DNA of 64,000 nt from Formicincola oecophyllae (GTDB taxonomy: Bacteria > Pseudomonadota > Alphaproteobacteria > Acetobacterales > Acetobacteraceae), in NCBI RefSeq assembly GCF_006542395.2, contig NZ_CP038231.1:806001-870000 (forward strand). Direction: 5' to 3'. The notes beneath the pieces were generated by a model that saw nothing but the letters and a program-made list of their open reading frames with translations, had not been told where the DNA came from and did not search any database. This document shows positions 44,945 through 53,997 of the stretch, one piece after another; within the stretch, counting starts at the first letter, position 1, and the number at the start of each line of letters is the position of its first letter. A program made the translations under genes and the position numbers.

Positions 44945-45199
44945 ATGACCGCCATGACCCGCACAGCTCAGTCTCACCGAATTGCCCTCGCCATTCGCAT
45001 TGTAACTGTTCTGTACGCACTGATTGTGGTGGCATGGCATTTTGCGTACCTGCAACTTCAAGCTGGCAGGCGCTTTCAACTATTTCAGGCCGCTTCACAA
45101 GCCTGTCAGCGCCTCATGATGTGCAAGCTCATGCCAGGTGCCTTCATGCGCCCCGTTTCCGCTTCCACAGCCCAGTTTGAGTTGCAGCCCACATCATGA
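44945..45199 (+). CDS. possible small single-helix membrane protein
   Basis: An 84-residue frame starting MTAMTRTAQSHRIALAIRIVTVLYALIVVAWHFAYLQLQAGRRF, with one good transmembrane segment flanked by basic residues and a Cys/Met-containing tail. Its stop overlaps the start of the barrel protein as ATGA, the same junction used by real gene pairs elsewhere in this window, and AGGA lies nine to ten bases before the ATG. No family recognised. It could be a chance frame; a competing frame at 44935 covers the same DNA. Confidence 0.4.
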   Translation: MTAMTRTAQSHRIALAIRIVTVLYALIVVAWHFAYLQLQAGRRFQLFQAASQACQRLMMCKLMPGAFMRPVSASTAQFELQPTS

Positions 45200-46485
45200 A
45201 GACGCCCTCAACGACTTTCCGCCCACTCCGTTCCGCAAGCGCAACACTTTCCACCTTGAGCGCCCTCAAAGCCCGCAAGGTCAGGAACCGCTTACCTACC
45301 CTCCTGGCCTGTTTGACGGGCACAGGGTTGGGGGGCCTCTATGGCATTCCAACCCCTGCCAATGCAAGCGGCATTCTTCCTGCAGCTGCCGGCACCACAG
45401 CCACGGTGCTGCCCCAAGCTACCACAAGCCATGTGGTTGCGGGCGCTGGCCGAACGGCCAACACAGGCCCTGTTATCCGCTTAGGCCACCATGGCACGGC
45501 TGCCCCGGAAAAGGGTGCCACGCTGGTGCCGGCCCGCCAAACGCCAGCTGCGCCACCGCCTGCTGAACCTGAACAATGGTACACAGGCTCCTTGGCGTCC
45601 CCTTCCCCAGCGTTGCCTGCGCCAGGGTTGTGGGGGTTTGAGCCTTACTTCTCAGGCACGGTGCCTTTGGGGCAGTTTGCCGATACCGGCAAGCGCGTGA
45701 CCAAAAAAGGCAAAGGCGGCCCCAATGGGTTCTCACAGTTCACGCTGTCTGAATACTCCATCACCAATCACCTGACCTTCTACATGCTGCCCACCTACAG
45801 CTACAGCTGGGGCAACGGCACCCATCATTCCTCTGGGCTGCGCATCAATGACTTGCCGATGGAGTTCAAGTACCGCATTGGGGAGCATTACTCGCCCTCA
45901 TTGACGATCTCCATCGGTGCGAACGCCCCTGTGGGCAAGTACCAAAAGCTCCACAATTCCCAGGAAGGGGTGGGCACTGGCGCCTGGATTGCGCGCTTCG
46001 GCGTTGAAACGCAGCTGGTGTTCCCCTTCTTCAACCACATGCAGCGCATCCGTGGCTGGGCCATGGCGCGTGAACCCTTCACTAGCACCTCCGTCAAGGG
46101 CATGTCGGTCTATGGAACCCAGAATGGCTTTGAAGGGACAGGCCATGCCGCGGCTTTCGGCAATGAAGGTGTCTCTTGGGAAGGTGGGTTGACCCGTGAA
46201 TGGCTGTTGGCGCTTGACCTTTACCATGTTTGGAGTGCTGGCACCCGCTACACAGGCCATTACACCAGCCGCGCGGCGGGGATTGCAGCGGGCTTTGCCA
46301 ATTACCACGGTCAGCACATCCATTCACGCCACACACCCTGGGGCACGCAGTTCCGTGTGGCGCCCGCCATTGAATACAACTGGACGCCAGCCTGGGGCGC
46401 CATCATGGGCGTTGACTTGCCTGTGATGGGGCACAACATGTCAGCCAACATCAGCCCCCAGGCAGCTGTTTTCTACACGTTCTGA
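45196..46485 (+). CDS. outer-membrane beta-barrel protein of unknown substrate
   Basis: A 429-residue protein. The N-terminus has a long basic leader then a hydrophobic signal ending in PTPANAS; a disordered alanine/proline linker (to about residue 145) precedes the barrel, which starts GLWGFEPYFSGTVPLGQF and has alternating aromatic strands (LTFYMLPTYSYSWGN, SLTISIGANAPVGKY). It ends in AAVFYTF, with the C-terminal Phe recognised by the Bam machinery. General shape resembles the MetA-pathway/transporter barrel families. Whether the small upstream frame is a partner is unknown. Confidence 0.75.
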   Translation: MKTPSTTFRPLRSASATLSTLSALKARKVRNRLPTLLACLTGTGLGGLYGIPTPANASGILPAAAGTTATVLPQATTSHVVAGAGRTANTGPVIRLGHHGTAAPEKGATLVPARQTPAAPPPAEPEQWYTGSLASPSPALPAPGLWGFEPYFSGTVPLGQFADTGKRVTKKGKGGPNGFSQFTLSEYSITNHLTFYMLPTYSYSWGNGTHHSSGLRINDLPMEFKYRIGEHYSPSLTISIGANAPVGKYQKLHNSQEGVGTGAWIARFGVETQLVFPFFNHMQRIRGWAMAREPFTSTSVKGMSVYGTQNGFEGTGHAAAFGNEGVSWEGGLTREWLLALDLYHVWSAGTRYTGHYTSRAAGIAAGFANYHGQHIHSRHTPWGTQFRVAPAIEYNWTPAWGAIMGVDLPVMGHNMSANISPQAAVFYTF

Positions 46486-46491
46486 CAGGAG

Positions 46492-46521
46492 GGGGGCGGA
46501 AGGTTGAACCATCCCGCCCCC
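46492..46521 (+). terminator. hairpin after the barrel gene
   Basis: GGGGGCGG (46492-46499) pairs with CCGCCCCC (46514-46521), with a smaller GGTT/AACC helix in the loop. No T-run follows, so it may be a stability element or a factor-dependent end. Confidence 0.45.
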
Positions 46522-46815
46522 TGCTACTGGCCAGGGCCCTGGTTCTGACTGGATGCTGGGATAATCTGCATTGTGAAAGCCGATTTTAGTAGCTATTCCC
46601 AAGGCAGAACCGATATAGGACAAGTGCGATATTTAATTTCCACGCTCACAGAGCAGGAAATGCGGCCTGTCAGGCTTAGGCTTGAAACCGATGGTGCCTG
46701 GTTGCCCAACAGCCATGCCTTACGGCCTGCCTGACGCCGGCTTTCAGCACAGCATGCCACCGTCCATGCCTGCTGCCGGCGCCGCCAGCCCAACGCTAAA
46801 TGGAATGAGTCATCT
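46522..46815. other. gap upstream of the hydrolase gene
   Basis: About 290 bases without a supported gene. A short AT-rich patch (46613-46640) may hold the hydrolase promoter, but no clear -35/-10 pair was found. Confidence 0.35.
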
Positions 46816-47499
46816 ATGGCAGATATGAGACCGGGCCGTCATGAGGAAATGTTCATCGGGCCTGTAGGGCAACTGGAAGGGGTTTACCACCAATCCACCA
46901 AACGCAATGCGCCCCTGGCCCTTGTCCTGCACCCCCACCCCCTTCATGGCGGCAGCCTAAAAAACCGTGTCACCTTTACCATGGCGCGCACATTCCAGGA
47001 CATGGGCTTTTCAGTTCTTCGTTACAATTCACGGGGGGTGGGTCGTTCAGAAGGGCGCTATGACGGCGGCATTGGAGAAATATCGGATGCCGCTTATGCC
47101 CTCGATTGGCTTCAGGAGATCAACCCCCATTCCAGCGAGATCTGGATTGCGGGCTATTCCTTCGGCGCTTTTGTCGGCATGCAGCTTTTGATGCGCCGCC
47201 CTGAGGTGAAGGGCTGGATCAGCGTTGCGCCCCCAGCTGATGATTACGATTTCGGTTTCCTGGCCCCGTGCCCATGCGGCGGGCTAATGATCGCAGGCGG
47301 CCGTGACCAGCTTGCGCCAGAGCCCAGCATCCGCCGCCTGGTGGAGAAACTGAACACGCAGCGCAACGTCACGGTGGATTACCGTGTTTTTGACGCGGCA
47401 GACCATATTTTCAGTCGTCAGGTGCGTGCCATCTCAGACGCCATCACAGACCATGTAAACACCAAGCAGGCTGATTTCCTCCCCCTGGAGCATGATTGA
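46816..47499 (+). CDS. alpha/beta hydrolase
   Basis: A 227-residue cytosolic hydrolase. Fold marks: LVLHPHPLHGGSLKNRV (oxyanion HP-HG loop), YNSRGVGRSEGRYDGG, the nucleophile elbow AGYSFGAF with Ser, GGRDQLAP (acid) and DAADHIF (His). This is the plan of the YpfH/ '2,4-diketo' small hydrolase group often annotated only as alpha/beta hydrolase. It stands just upstream of tyrS (67 bases), same strand, but a functional link is not evident. Substrate unknown. Confidence 0.85.
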   Translation: MADMRPGRHEEMFIGPVGQLEGVYHQSTKRNAPLALVLHPHPLHGGSLKNRVTFTMARTFQDMGFSVLRYNSRGVGRSEGRYDGGIGEISDAAYALDWLQEINPHSSEIWIAGYSFGAFVGMQLLMRRPEVKGWISVAPPADDYDFGFLAPCPCGGLMIAGGRDQLAPEPSIRRLVEKLNTQRNVTVDYRVFDAADHIFSRQVRAISDAITDHVNTKQADFLPLEHD

Positions 47500-47565
47500 C
47501 AACTGTTCCAGCAAGGCTTGGCTTCAAGCCACCTTCCCCTCCAATCCCTTTCGGTGACTTAGCCC

Positions 47566-48852
47566 ATGACTGACTACAGGCCCCAAAGCCCCTTCCTGCG
47601 TGAAGCGCAGGCACGCGGCATGATGTTCCAATGCACGGATCTGGCGGCGCTCGATCAACGCATGATGGAAGGGCCTGTGACAGCCTATGTGGGGTTTGAC
47701 CCCACAGCGGATTCCCTTCATGTGGGCAATGCCCTTTCCATCATGATGCTGCGCCTGCTGCAACGTCATGGACACCGTCCCATAGCTTTGGCGGGGGGAG
47801 GAACGGCACGCATTGGCGACCCTTCCTTCCGTGATGAGGCACGCAGCCTCATGAAGGAGGAAACCATCGCCCGCAACCTGGCGGGCATTCAAGCGTCACT
47901 GCGCCAGTTCCTGAACTTTGAGGTTGAGGAAGGCAAGAACGCCCCCCTTTTAGCCAATAACGCTGACTGGCTTGGGAAACTCTCCTGGCTTGACCTTCTG
48001 CAGGATGTGGGCGCGCATTTTTCCATCAGTCGCATGTTGTCATTTGAAAGCGTCAAGCAGCGCCTGGAACGTGAGCAGGGATTGACGTTCCTGGAATTCA
48101 ACTACTCCATTTTGCAGGCCTATGATTTCCGTGAACTGCACCGCCGCCATGGCGCCGTGCTGCAAATGGGTGGCTCTGACCAATGGGGCAACATCGTTTC
48201 GGGCATTGAACTGGCCCGCCGCACTGATGGGGCCAAGCTGTTTGGTTTGACGACCCCACTGGTCACCACGGCCTCTGGCGCCAAAATGGGCAAATCAGCT
48301 CAAGGGGCGCGTTGGGTGCGGGCTGAAAAGTTGCCTGTGTTCGATTACTGGCAGTTCTGGCGCAACACGGAAGACGCTGATGTGGGACGCTTCCTCAAAA
48401 TGTTCACTGACCTGCCTGTTGAGGAATGCGAACGCCTTGGCGCCTTGGAAGGCGTAGCCATCAATGAGGCCAAAGCCATCTTAGCCACGGAAGCCACGGC
48501 TATCTGCCATGGCAGGGCCGCTGCGGAGGAGGCCCAACGTGCCGCTGAGGGTGTGTTTGCAGGCGCTGGCCAGGAAGCGCCCTTGCCAACTGTGGTGCTG
48601 AAAAATGCCGCAATCGCTGGTGAAGGGGTGCCTGCCTTCAAGTTGTTGGTTGAAACTGGGCAAGCCAAAACGGGGGGGGAGGCCCGCAGACTCATCAGGG
48701 GGGGTGGCGCGCGCATCAATGGCGCGCCTATCAAGGATGAGAATCAACCCATCAGCCAAGCGGACTTCGCCCCACCACCCCATGGCGGCAAGCCAGAACT
48801 GCGCCTATCCATTGGCAAGAAGAAGCACATCAGCGTTCAATTGGCACAGTGA
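47566..48852 (+). CDS. tyrS: tyrosine--tRNA ligase
   Basis: Class I synthetase charging tRNA-Tyr. 428 residues, the normal length. Motifs: YVGFDPTADSLHVGNAL (HIGH variant HVGN), GGGTARIGDPS, LQAYDFRELH, GGSDQWGNIVSG and KMGKSAQG (KMSKS variant). The C-terminal S4 RNA-binding domain is present (ETGQAKTGGEARRLIRGGGARINGAPI). Convergent with the heparinase-like gene, with a 55-base gap. Confidence 0.96.
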   Translation: MTDYRPQSPFLREAQARGMMFQCTDLAALDQRMMEGPVTAYVGFDPTADSLHVGNALSIMMLRLLQRHGHRPIALAGGGTARIGDPSFRDEARSLMKEETIARNLAGIQASLRQFLNFEVEEGKNAPLLANNADWLGKLSWLDLLQDVGAHFSISRMLSFESVKQRLEREQGLTFLEFNYSILQAYDFRELHRRHGAVLQMGGSDQWGNIVSGIELARRTDGAKLFGLTTPLVTTASGAKMGKSAQGARWVRAEKLPVFDYWQFWRNTEDADVGRFLKMFTDLPVEECERLGALEGVAINEAKAILATEATAICHGRAAAEEAQRAAEGVFAGAGQEAPLPTVVLKNAAIAGEGVPAFKLLVETGQAKTGGEARRLIRGGGARINGAPIKDENQPISQADFAPPPHGGKPELRLSIGKKKHISVQLAQ

Positions 48853-48907
48853 GGTGCGTGAGGTGCTTTCAAAAGCTTGATAGCGGGCTAAGGTCAAAAG
48901 TGCCAGG

Positions 48908-50515
48908 TCAGCCTGGCAACCATTCCAGGTGCCAACTCACTGTTTGGATGCAACCATTGCCACTGGCGCTGCCGCGTTCCTTGGGCAGCACAAGCACAAT
49001 TTGCCTTGAACGCTCTGGCTGCATGCGGCCGCAATAAACATCCCCCTCCACCTTCAAGCGGCCACCTTGCTGGCTGAAACGCCATATGCTGCCTGATGCC
49101 TTGAGGATGACCTCCTCCTCCTCTTGGATGACCCTGACGTCAGGGTGGACGTGAAAACGCACTTCCACATTCTGGGGGCGTTCACCTTCAATGATTTCAA
49201 AGCCGCGCAAATTGTGGCCGGCCTCATCCAAGGTCAGGGCGCGCTTCCATAAAGCGCCATGGGATGCGCGGTAGCCATCCTGTTCCATTTCCAAATGGTG
49301 TTCCCCCCCAGACATGAACTTTTCCAGGCGCACATGGTGGGGACGGCGTGCAATCGTGCCATTCTTGGCGAAATCACAGGATGACTCGCCACCGACCAGA
49401 ATCATGTTGTGTGCTGCGCTGGCACGCAATGCTTCTCGCCAAGCCGGATCAGCAAAACTGCCGCAATTCACAAGCAAACGCTGTGATTGCCAGGAAAATT
49501 CGAAAGAGAGCGTACCTGCATGGGCGCGGCGGTCAAAGCCGTGTTTAGGGGGCACGCCCGCATCTACCAACAGCAGCGCCCCCCCAGCCACCACACGCAC
49601 AAAACGCCCATCAGGCAGGTTGGGGGCCAGCAGCCTGGTGCGTTCGATGCGTTCGAACAGCGTGGCAAGGCTGTTCCTGTTGCCTTCACTACTGCCATTG
49701 AAACACGCTAACCCGCCATCGCCATGGCATAGCGAACGCAGCACAGGCGTGGCACGCGCTAAATTCTCCCGCACGCCCGGGGGCGGGTACGTTCCCATGG
49801 CGCCATACATGGCCAGTATGGATGCTAACTCAACCAAGGCGCTGAATTGGGCTTCCGGGCTGCGTTCAGCCACTGTGCCATCCGGCAAGAAAACCCGTTT
49901 CATCTCAGCAGGCAGGTAACGTTCAAAACGTGCCAGGAAGCCCTGGTGGTCTGGACGTACCATAAAGGCGGCCAGCAAGCCGCGCAGCACGGCTAGGCCT
50001 TCCCAACCACGGGGCGGCAAAGGAACCATGGCAGCCAACATGCGCCCATCACGCACCATGGCTTCACCAGCCTGCACTTGCAGACCACGCGCGCCACTAC
50101 CCAAGCAGAACTCATAATGGCCATGCCAATTGGCCAAACGCTGCCCCATGATGGTGGGTTCACTGGCCAAGGGGTCCGCTGGCGGTTCCTTCAGCCAGCA
50201 TTCCATCAAGCGGCGCGCCAACAGGCGGGCATCATTGTTGCCCAGGGCGCGCAAGTCCCGCAACCACTCGAAACTGTACAACCAGGGCTTGATGGCCTCT
50301 GGGGCTTGTTCGCGCCAAGGTTGGAGGCCATCCAACCTGGGCAGCTTGTACAGGCCAAGGCTTGTGGCGGCTTTGCCCATCACCAAGCGCGCGCCACGCT
50401 CAGCATCACCTGTGATGATGTCCTGGTAAATGTAATGGGGCGCACCCCCTTTCCAGCCACGCGGCATGCGGGCCACAGCCAGCTTCAACCAACGCCATCC
50501 TTTGATTATAGGCAC
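48908..50515 (-). CDS. heparinase II/III family protein
   Basis: Possible polysaccharide lyase or related enzyme, about 535 residues from the GTG at 50515 (AAGGA 12 bases ahead); the ATG at 50467 is the alternative. An alpha/alpha-toroid-like N-terminal half (WLRDLRALGNNDARLLARRLMECW, NWHGHYEFCLGSG, LASILAMYGAM) is followed by the beta-rich Heparinase_II_III C-terminal domain with AGTLSFEFSWQSQRLLVNCGSF and SAAHNMILVGGESSCDF. No signal peptide is visible, so it may act in the cytosol. Lies 16 bases after rpe, probably in one operon. The substrate in acetic acid bacteria is unknown. Confidence 0.85.
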   Translation of the reverse strand: MPIIKGWRWLKLAVARMPRGWKGGAPHYIYQDIITGDAERGARLVMGKAATSLGLYKLPRLDGLQPWREQAPEAIKPWLYSFEWLRDLRALGNNDARLLARRLMECWLKEPPADPLASEPTIMGQRLANWHGHYEFCLGSGARGLQVQAGEAMVRDGRMLAAMVPLPPRGWEGLAVLRGLLAAFMVRPDHQGFLARFERYLPAEMKRVFLPDGTVAERSPEAQFSALVELASILAMYGAMGTYPPPGVRENLARATPVLRSLCHGDGGLACFNGSSEGNRNSLATLFERIERTRLLAPNLPDGRFVRVVAGGALLLVDAGVPPKHGFDRRAHAGTLSFEFSWQSQRLLVNCGSFADPAWREALRASAAHNMILVGGESSCDFAKNGTIARRPHHVRLEKFMSGGEHHLEMEQDGYRASHGALWKRALTLDEAGHNLRGFEIIEGERPQNVEVRFHVHPDVRVIQEEEEVILKASGSIWRFSQQGGRLKVEGDVYCGRMQPERSRQIVLVLPKERGSASGNGCIQTVSWHLEWLPG

Positions 50516-50531
50516 AGGGCGGGGTTGTCCT

Positions 50532-51278
50532 TCAGTCCAGCACAGGCGGCATCGCCGCCCCCTCAAGGGCGTTGATGGCCGCTGCGCGGTCAGGGTGGCC
50601 AAAAACGGCTGAACCCGCCACCAACATGCGTGCGCCAGCGTCCGTCACCAAGGCTGTGGTTGCTGGATTGACGCCACCATCAACCCCCACGATTACCTCA
50701 TGGCCATCAGCCGCCTTTTGCTGGGCCGCCATGCGGGCGATGCGGCGAATCTTAGGCAGTTGGGCCGGCATGAACTTCTGCCCACCAAAGCCTGGGTTCA
50801 CGGTCATGACCAGAATGCTGTCCACCATGCCCATGATTTCGCTCAACGCTTCCACAGGGGTGGCTGGGCACAAGGCCACACCAGCACGGCAGCCCAATTC
50901 CTTAATGACCTGAAGCGTGCGGTTGAGGTGCCAATTGCCTTCAACATGAACCGTGATTTGATCAGCGCCGGCATCAGCCACAGCCTTGAGGTGGGGATCA
51001 GCATCCTCCACCATCAGATGGGCATCGAAAAAGGCCTTGCTGTGAGGGCGCAGCGCTTTGATGACAGGCATCCCGAAGGAGATGTTCGGCACAAACCGGC
51101 CATCCATGACGTCCAAATGCACCCAAGGGGCTGTTTCAATGCTGGCCAGCTCAGATTGCAAATTGGCGAAATCCGCAGCTAAAAGGCTGGGGGCGACAAT
51201 GACCGGTGCGGTTGCTGGCGCCTTAGCCCAGGCTGGGAAGGGACTGCGGTGCGCTTTCTGTGTGGTGGGCTGTGTCAT
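50532..51278 (-). CDS. rpe: ribulose-phosphate 3-epimerase
   Basis: Interconverts ribulose 5-phosphate and xylulose 5-phosphate in the pentose phosphate pathway, the main sugar route in acetic acid bacteria. 248 residues; a 23-residue leader precedes VIVAPSLLAADFANL. Active-site marks: HLDVMDGRFVPNISFG, DAHLMVEDADPH, MTVNPGFGGQKFMP and VDGGVNPAT, then GSAVFG. Divergent from the thiamine salvage operon. No anomalies. Confidence 0.96.
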   Translation of the reverse strand: MTQPTTQKAHRSPFPAWAKAPATAPVIVAPSLLAADFANLQSELASIETAPWVHLDVMDGRFVPNISFGMPVIKALRPHSKAFFDAHLMVEDADPHLKAVADAGADQITVHVEGNWHLNRTLQVIKELGCRAGVALCPATPVEALSEIMGMVDSILVMTVNPGFGGQKFMPAQLPKIRRIARMAAQQKAADGHEVIVGVDGGVNPATTALVTDAGARMLVAGSAVFGHPDRAAAINALEGAAMPPVLD

Positions 51279-51356
51279 GATTCCTTTGTAGCAGGGTTTT
51301 TAGGCAACAAGGCAAGATTGATGGATGTTCTGGGCTTTATTTTGCCCCCGTGCCGC

Positions 51357-51386
51357 TTGCCGCCCCCAGGAGGCAAACATTATAAA
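51357..51386 (+). promoter_or_regulatory. promoter of the thiamine salvage operon
   Basis: TTGCCG (51357-51362) and TATAAA (51381-51386) with an 18-base spacer. The expected start, six to eight bases after the -10, coincides with the first bases of the TPP riboswitch. Confidence 0.6.
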
Positions 51387-51392
51387 AAGCCG

Positions 51393-51483
51393 TTCCCAGG
51401 GGCGTCCCAAAAACGGGGCTGAGACGGCATGGCGCCGAAACCCTTTGAACCTGATCCGGCTCATACCGGCGAAGGGACAGGAA
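51393..51483 (+). promoter_or_regulatory. TPP riboswitch (THI element)
   Basis: Thiamine pyrophosphate-sensing leader. The conserved pyrimidine-binding segment GGGGCTGAGA (CTGAGA at 51419-51424) and the pyrophosphate-side segment from GAACCTGATCCGGCT to ATACCGGCGAAGGGA (51447-51477) are near-consensus; P1 is closed by TTCC (51393-51396) and GGAA (51480-51483). About 100 bases separate it from the receptor start, enough for an expression platform; no convincing terminator was found, so control of translation or Rho access is as likely. Confidence 0.95.
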
Positions 51484-51581
51484 TGATCGCCCATGGCCCA
51501 GCCTTTGCCGCCATGACGCCAGGCACCTGAATTTTTCGCTTTGCAACCGGATCTTTTCACTCGCCCAGGGAGAGAAGATTC

Positions 51582-53957
51582 TTGCCGCCACTCCAGCGTT
51601 CCCCATCTTCAAGGCCACGCCCATCGTTGGTGCTTGTGGTTCCCTTGGCTATCATGGCAGGCGTCACCTTAGCCACCATCCGCGCTGCGAAAGCTGCCCC
51701 TGCAGCCAAATCCCATGCTGTGCAGCAACAGGGCGGGGCTGAGACGATCGTCACCCGTTCCCACCTACTGCGGAACATCATTGGCGGTGGCTTGCTAGCC
51801 CCACAGAATGGCGTTCAGGAAAAATCAGCTGTCGGCCAGCCTTACATTTCCATCCAGGCGCCCACTGCCAACGCCTTCCAACTGGTGCAGAACCTGCCAG
51901 GGGCCAATGTGGCCAGTTCAGACCCTTACGGCATGTCGCCCCAGACCACGATATCTATCCATGGCCTTGGTGGTGATGAGATCGGCTATGTCCTTGAAGG
52001 CATACCTATGGGGGATGCTGCCAACTACGGTGGCACCCCAGACCAGTTCGCTGACGCTGAGAACTACGCCCAGGTGGCTATTCAGCAAGGCGCCAGCGAC
52101 CTGGACAGCCCTGTTGTGGATTCAGCTGGCGGGCTGATGAGCATGACCTACCTTGACCCTTCCTTTAAACGGGGGGGGATGGCCTCCTTCTCCTATGGGT
52201 CCTGGAACGGCAGCCGTGGCTTCATCCGCCTGGAAACTGGCGAGATTGGCTCAACAGGCATTAGGGGGTTCGTTTCCTACTCCAACACGCATTCAGACAA
52301 TTGGCGCGGCCCCGGCACCAACAGCCGCCAGCATGTTGATTTCAAATTCCTGAAGGAATGGGGGCAGTCGCGGGTCTCCTTCCTAGGGTCGTGGAACAAG
52401 ACTGATACAGCCTACCTGCCCAAAACCACCCTTGCCGGCTGGCGGGAGGATGGCATCCATTCAGGCGAGCTGGCACGCCATTACGATGCTGCCAACCCAG
52501 AGAAAGGCGCCCAGTACTGGAAGCTGTGGCGTGACCCCGAGCAAACGCTCTATTTGGGGGCGCCAGCTCATGTTGAGTTGGGCAGTGGCTTTTCGCTTGA
52601 CATAAAACCTTATGCCCAGGGCGCCATGGGCAACTGGCCCAGTGCTGACACCCTTGAAGACGCCGGCCTGCCATCAGGCCCCCATCAAAGCCCTGTCGTG
52701 CGGGAGGACTGGACGCAGAAAACATGGCGTTCTGGCGTCACCACCAGCGCCCATTACCAAAACCGTTTCCAAGGCGGCCACAACGACGCCTTCATCGGTT
52801 ACTGGTACGACTACGTCGATGACAGCGAGAAAATGCCCTACACTGCTGTGGACAGCCAAGGCCGCACTCCTAATCCCTGGAGCCTGAACAACCACCACCA
52901 CATGCGTGACGACATGGGCCAGGTCATTTTAGGGGCGAACTACCACACCATCACCCAGACCAACGCCATTTTCATTGGCGACCATCTCTCGCTGCTGGGC
53001 AACAGGCTGCTGATTGATGCTGGCTTCAAGGAAGTGATGATGACGCGCCAAGGGACGGACGGCAGCCCCTCCCAAGCGGGGGCTGGCTACCCCTATCATG
53101 TTGGCCAAAGCGTCAGCGAACCTTTGCCGCGTTTTGGGATGCGGTGGAAAATCACCAAGCACGACCAGATCTTCCTCAACGCCACCACGAATTTCCGCCT
53201 TCCTGCCGTCACCGCTTACTACAATGCTGACAGCAGCCATGGCATGAAGCCTGAGTACTCTATTTCTGAAGCCATCGGTTACCGCCATGATGGCGAATGG
53301 CTGGCGGGCTCGCTGACGTTCTTCAACTACAACTTCACCAACCGCCAAATCACCACCTATGAGAACGCAGCCTCCACCATCGCCACCAGCATGAATGCTG
53401 GCGGGCAGACCTCACGCGGGCTTGACTTCGAGATCGGCACCAAGCCTTGGCACCATTTGAGCCCCTTTGCCTCAGCTGAGTATCTGAACGCCACCACAGA
53501 CAACAACATGTGCGCTGCCTATGCGGGCGGCAAATGCACCGCATGGCTGCCGACAAAGGGCAAGTCCGCCATCCGTAGCCCCCACTTCATCGGCGCGTTG
53601 GGGCTGCGCTATGATGACGGACACCTGTTTGGCATGATCACGGCGCGTTACGTTGGGCGGCAATATTCCACCTTCCTGAACGACCAGCACATGCCAGGTT
53701 ACGCCACAGCCGACCTCAGCCTGGGTTACCGCTTCGATGACGTGAAGCTGTTCCGTGACAGTGGGCTGAAGCGCCCCACCATCATGCTCAACATCATCAA
53801 CCTGTCCAACCAGAACTACCTCTCAGGGGTGGGCAGCCCTCAGCTCAACGCGCACAGCGCGCGTGCCACCAATGGCGTTTTGGTGAAAGGGCACGCGCCC
53901 AAATACTATGTTGACGGCGGCTTCACTGCCATGGGCACGGTGCAGACCGCCTTCTGA
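51582..53957 (+). CDS. TonB-dependent outer-membrane receptor, probable thiamine uptake
   Basis: Outer-membrane active transporter, 791 residues. The only start giving a whole signal peptide is the TTG at 51582 (AGGGAGAG ahead), with cleavage near IRAAKAAP. The plug domain shows ANAFQLVQNLPGANVASSDPYG, TISIHGLGGDEIGYVLEGIPMGD and QVAIQQGASDLDSPVVDSAGG; the barrel ends MGTVQTAF with the C-terminal Phe. Position directly behind the TPP riboswitch and in front of the kinase and PnuC-family genes makes thiamine, or a phosphate ester or precursor of it, the likely ligand. Ligand choice is inference from context. Confidence 0.88.
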   Translation: MPPLQRSPSSRPRPSLVLVVPLAIMAGVTLATIRAAKAAPAAKSHAVQQQGGAETIVTRSHLLRNIIGGGLLAPQNGVQEKSAVGQPYISIQAPTANAFQLVQNLPGANVASSDPYGMSPQTTISIHGLGGDEIGYVLEGIPMGDAANYGGTPDQFADAENYAQVAIQQGASDLDSPVVDSAGGLMSMTYLDPSFKRGGMASFSYGSWNGSRGFIRLETGEIGSTGIRGFVSYSNTHSDNWRGPGTNSRQHVDFKFLKEWGQSRVSFLGSWNKTDTAYLPKTTLAGWREDGIHSGELARHYDAANPEKGAQYWKLWRDPEQTLYLGAPAHVELGSGFSLDIKPYAQGAMGNWPSADTLEDAGLPSGPHQSPVVREDWTQKTWRSGVTTSAHYQNRFQGGHNDAFIGYWYDYVDDSEKMPYTAVDSQGRTPNPWSLNNHHHMRDDMGQVILGANYHTITQTNAIFIGDHLSLLGNRLLIDAGFKEVMMTRQGTDGSPSQAGAGYPYHVGQSVSEPLPRFGMRWKITKHDQIFLNATTNFRLPAVTAYYNADSSHGMKPEYSISEAIGYRHDGEWLAGSLTFFNYNFTNRQITTYENAASTIATSMNAGGQTSRGLDFEIGTKPWHHLSPFASAEYLNATTDNNMCAAYAGGKCTAWLPTKGKSAIRSPHFIGALGLRYDDGHLFGMITARYVGRQYSTFLNDQHMPGYATADLSLGYRFDDVKLFRDSGLKRPTIMLNIINLSNQNYLSGVGSPQLNAHSARATNGVLVKGHAPKYYVDGGFTAMGTVQTAF

Positions 53958-53997
53958 ACCGCCACCCACGTTGAAATCCCTTTCCTGAGAGCGCGTT

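Noticed and set aside
51484-51581. Intrinsic terminator as the riboswitch expression platform
   Set aside because: A TTTTT at 51533-51537 follows only short, weak pairings (GCCT/AGGC); no solid stem could be drawn.
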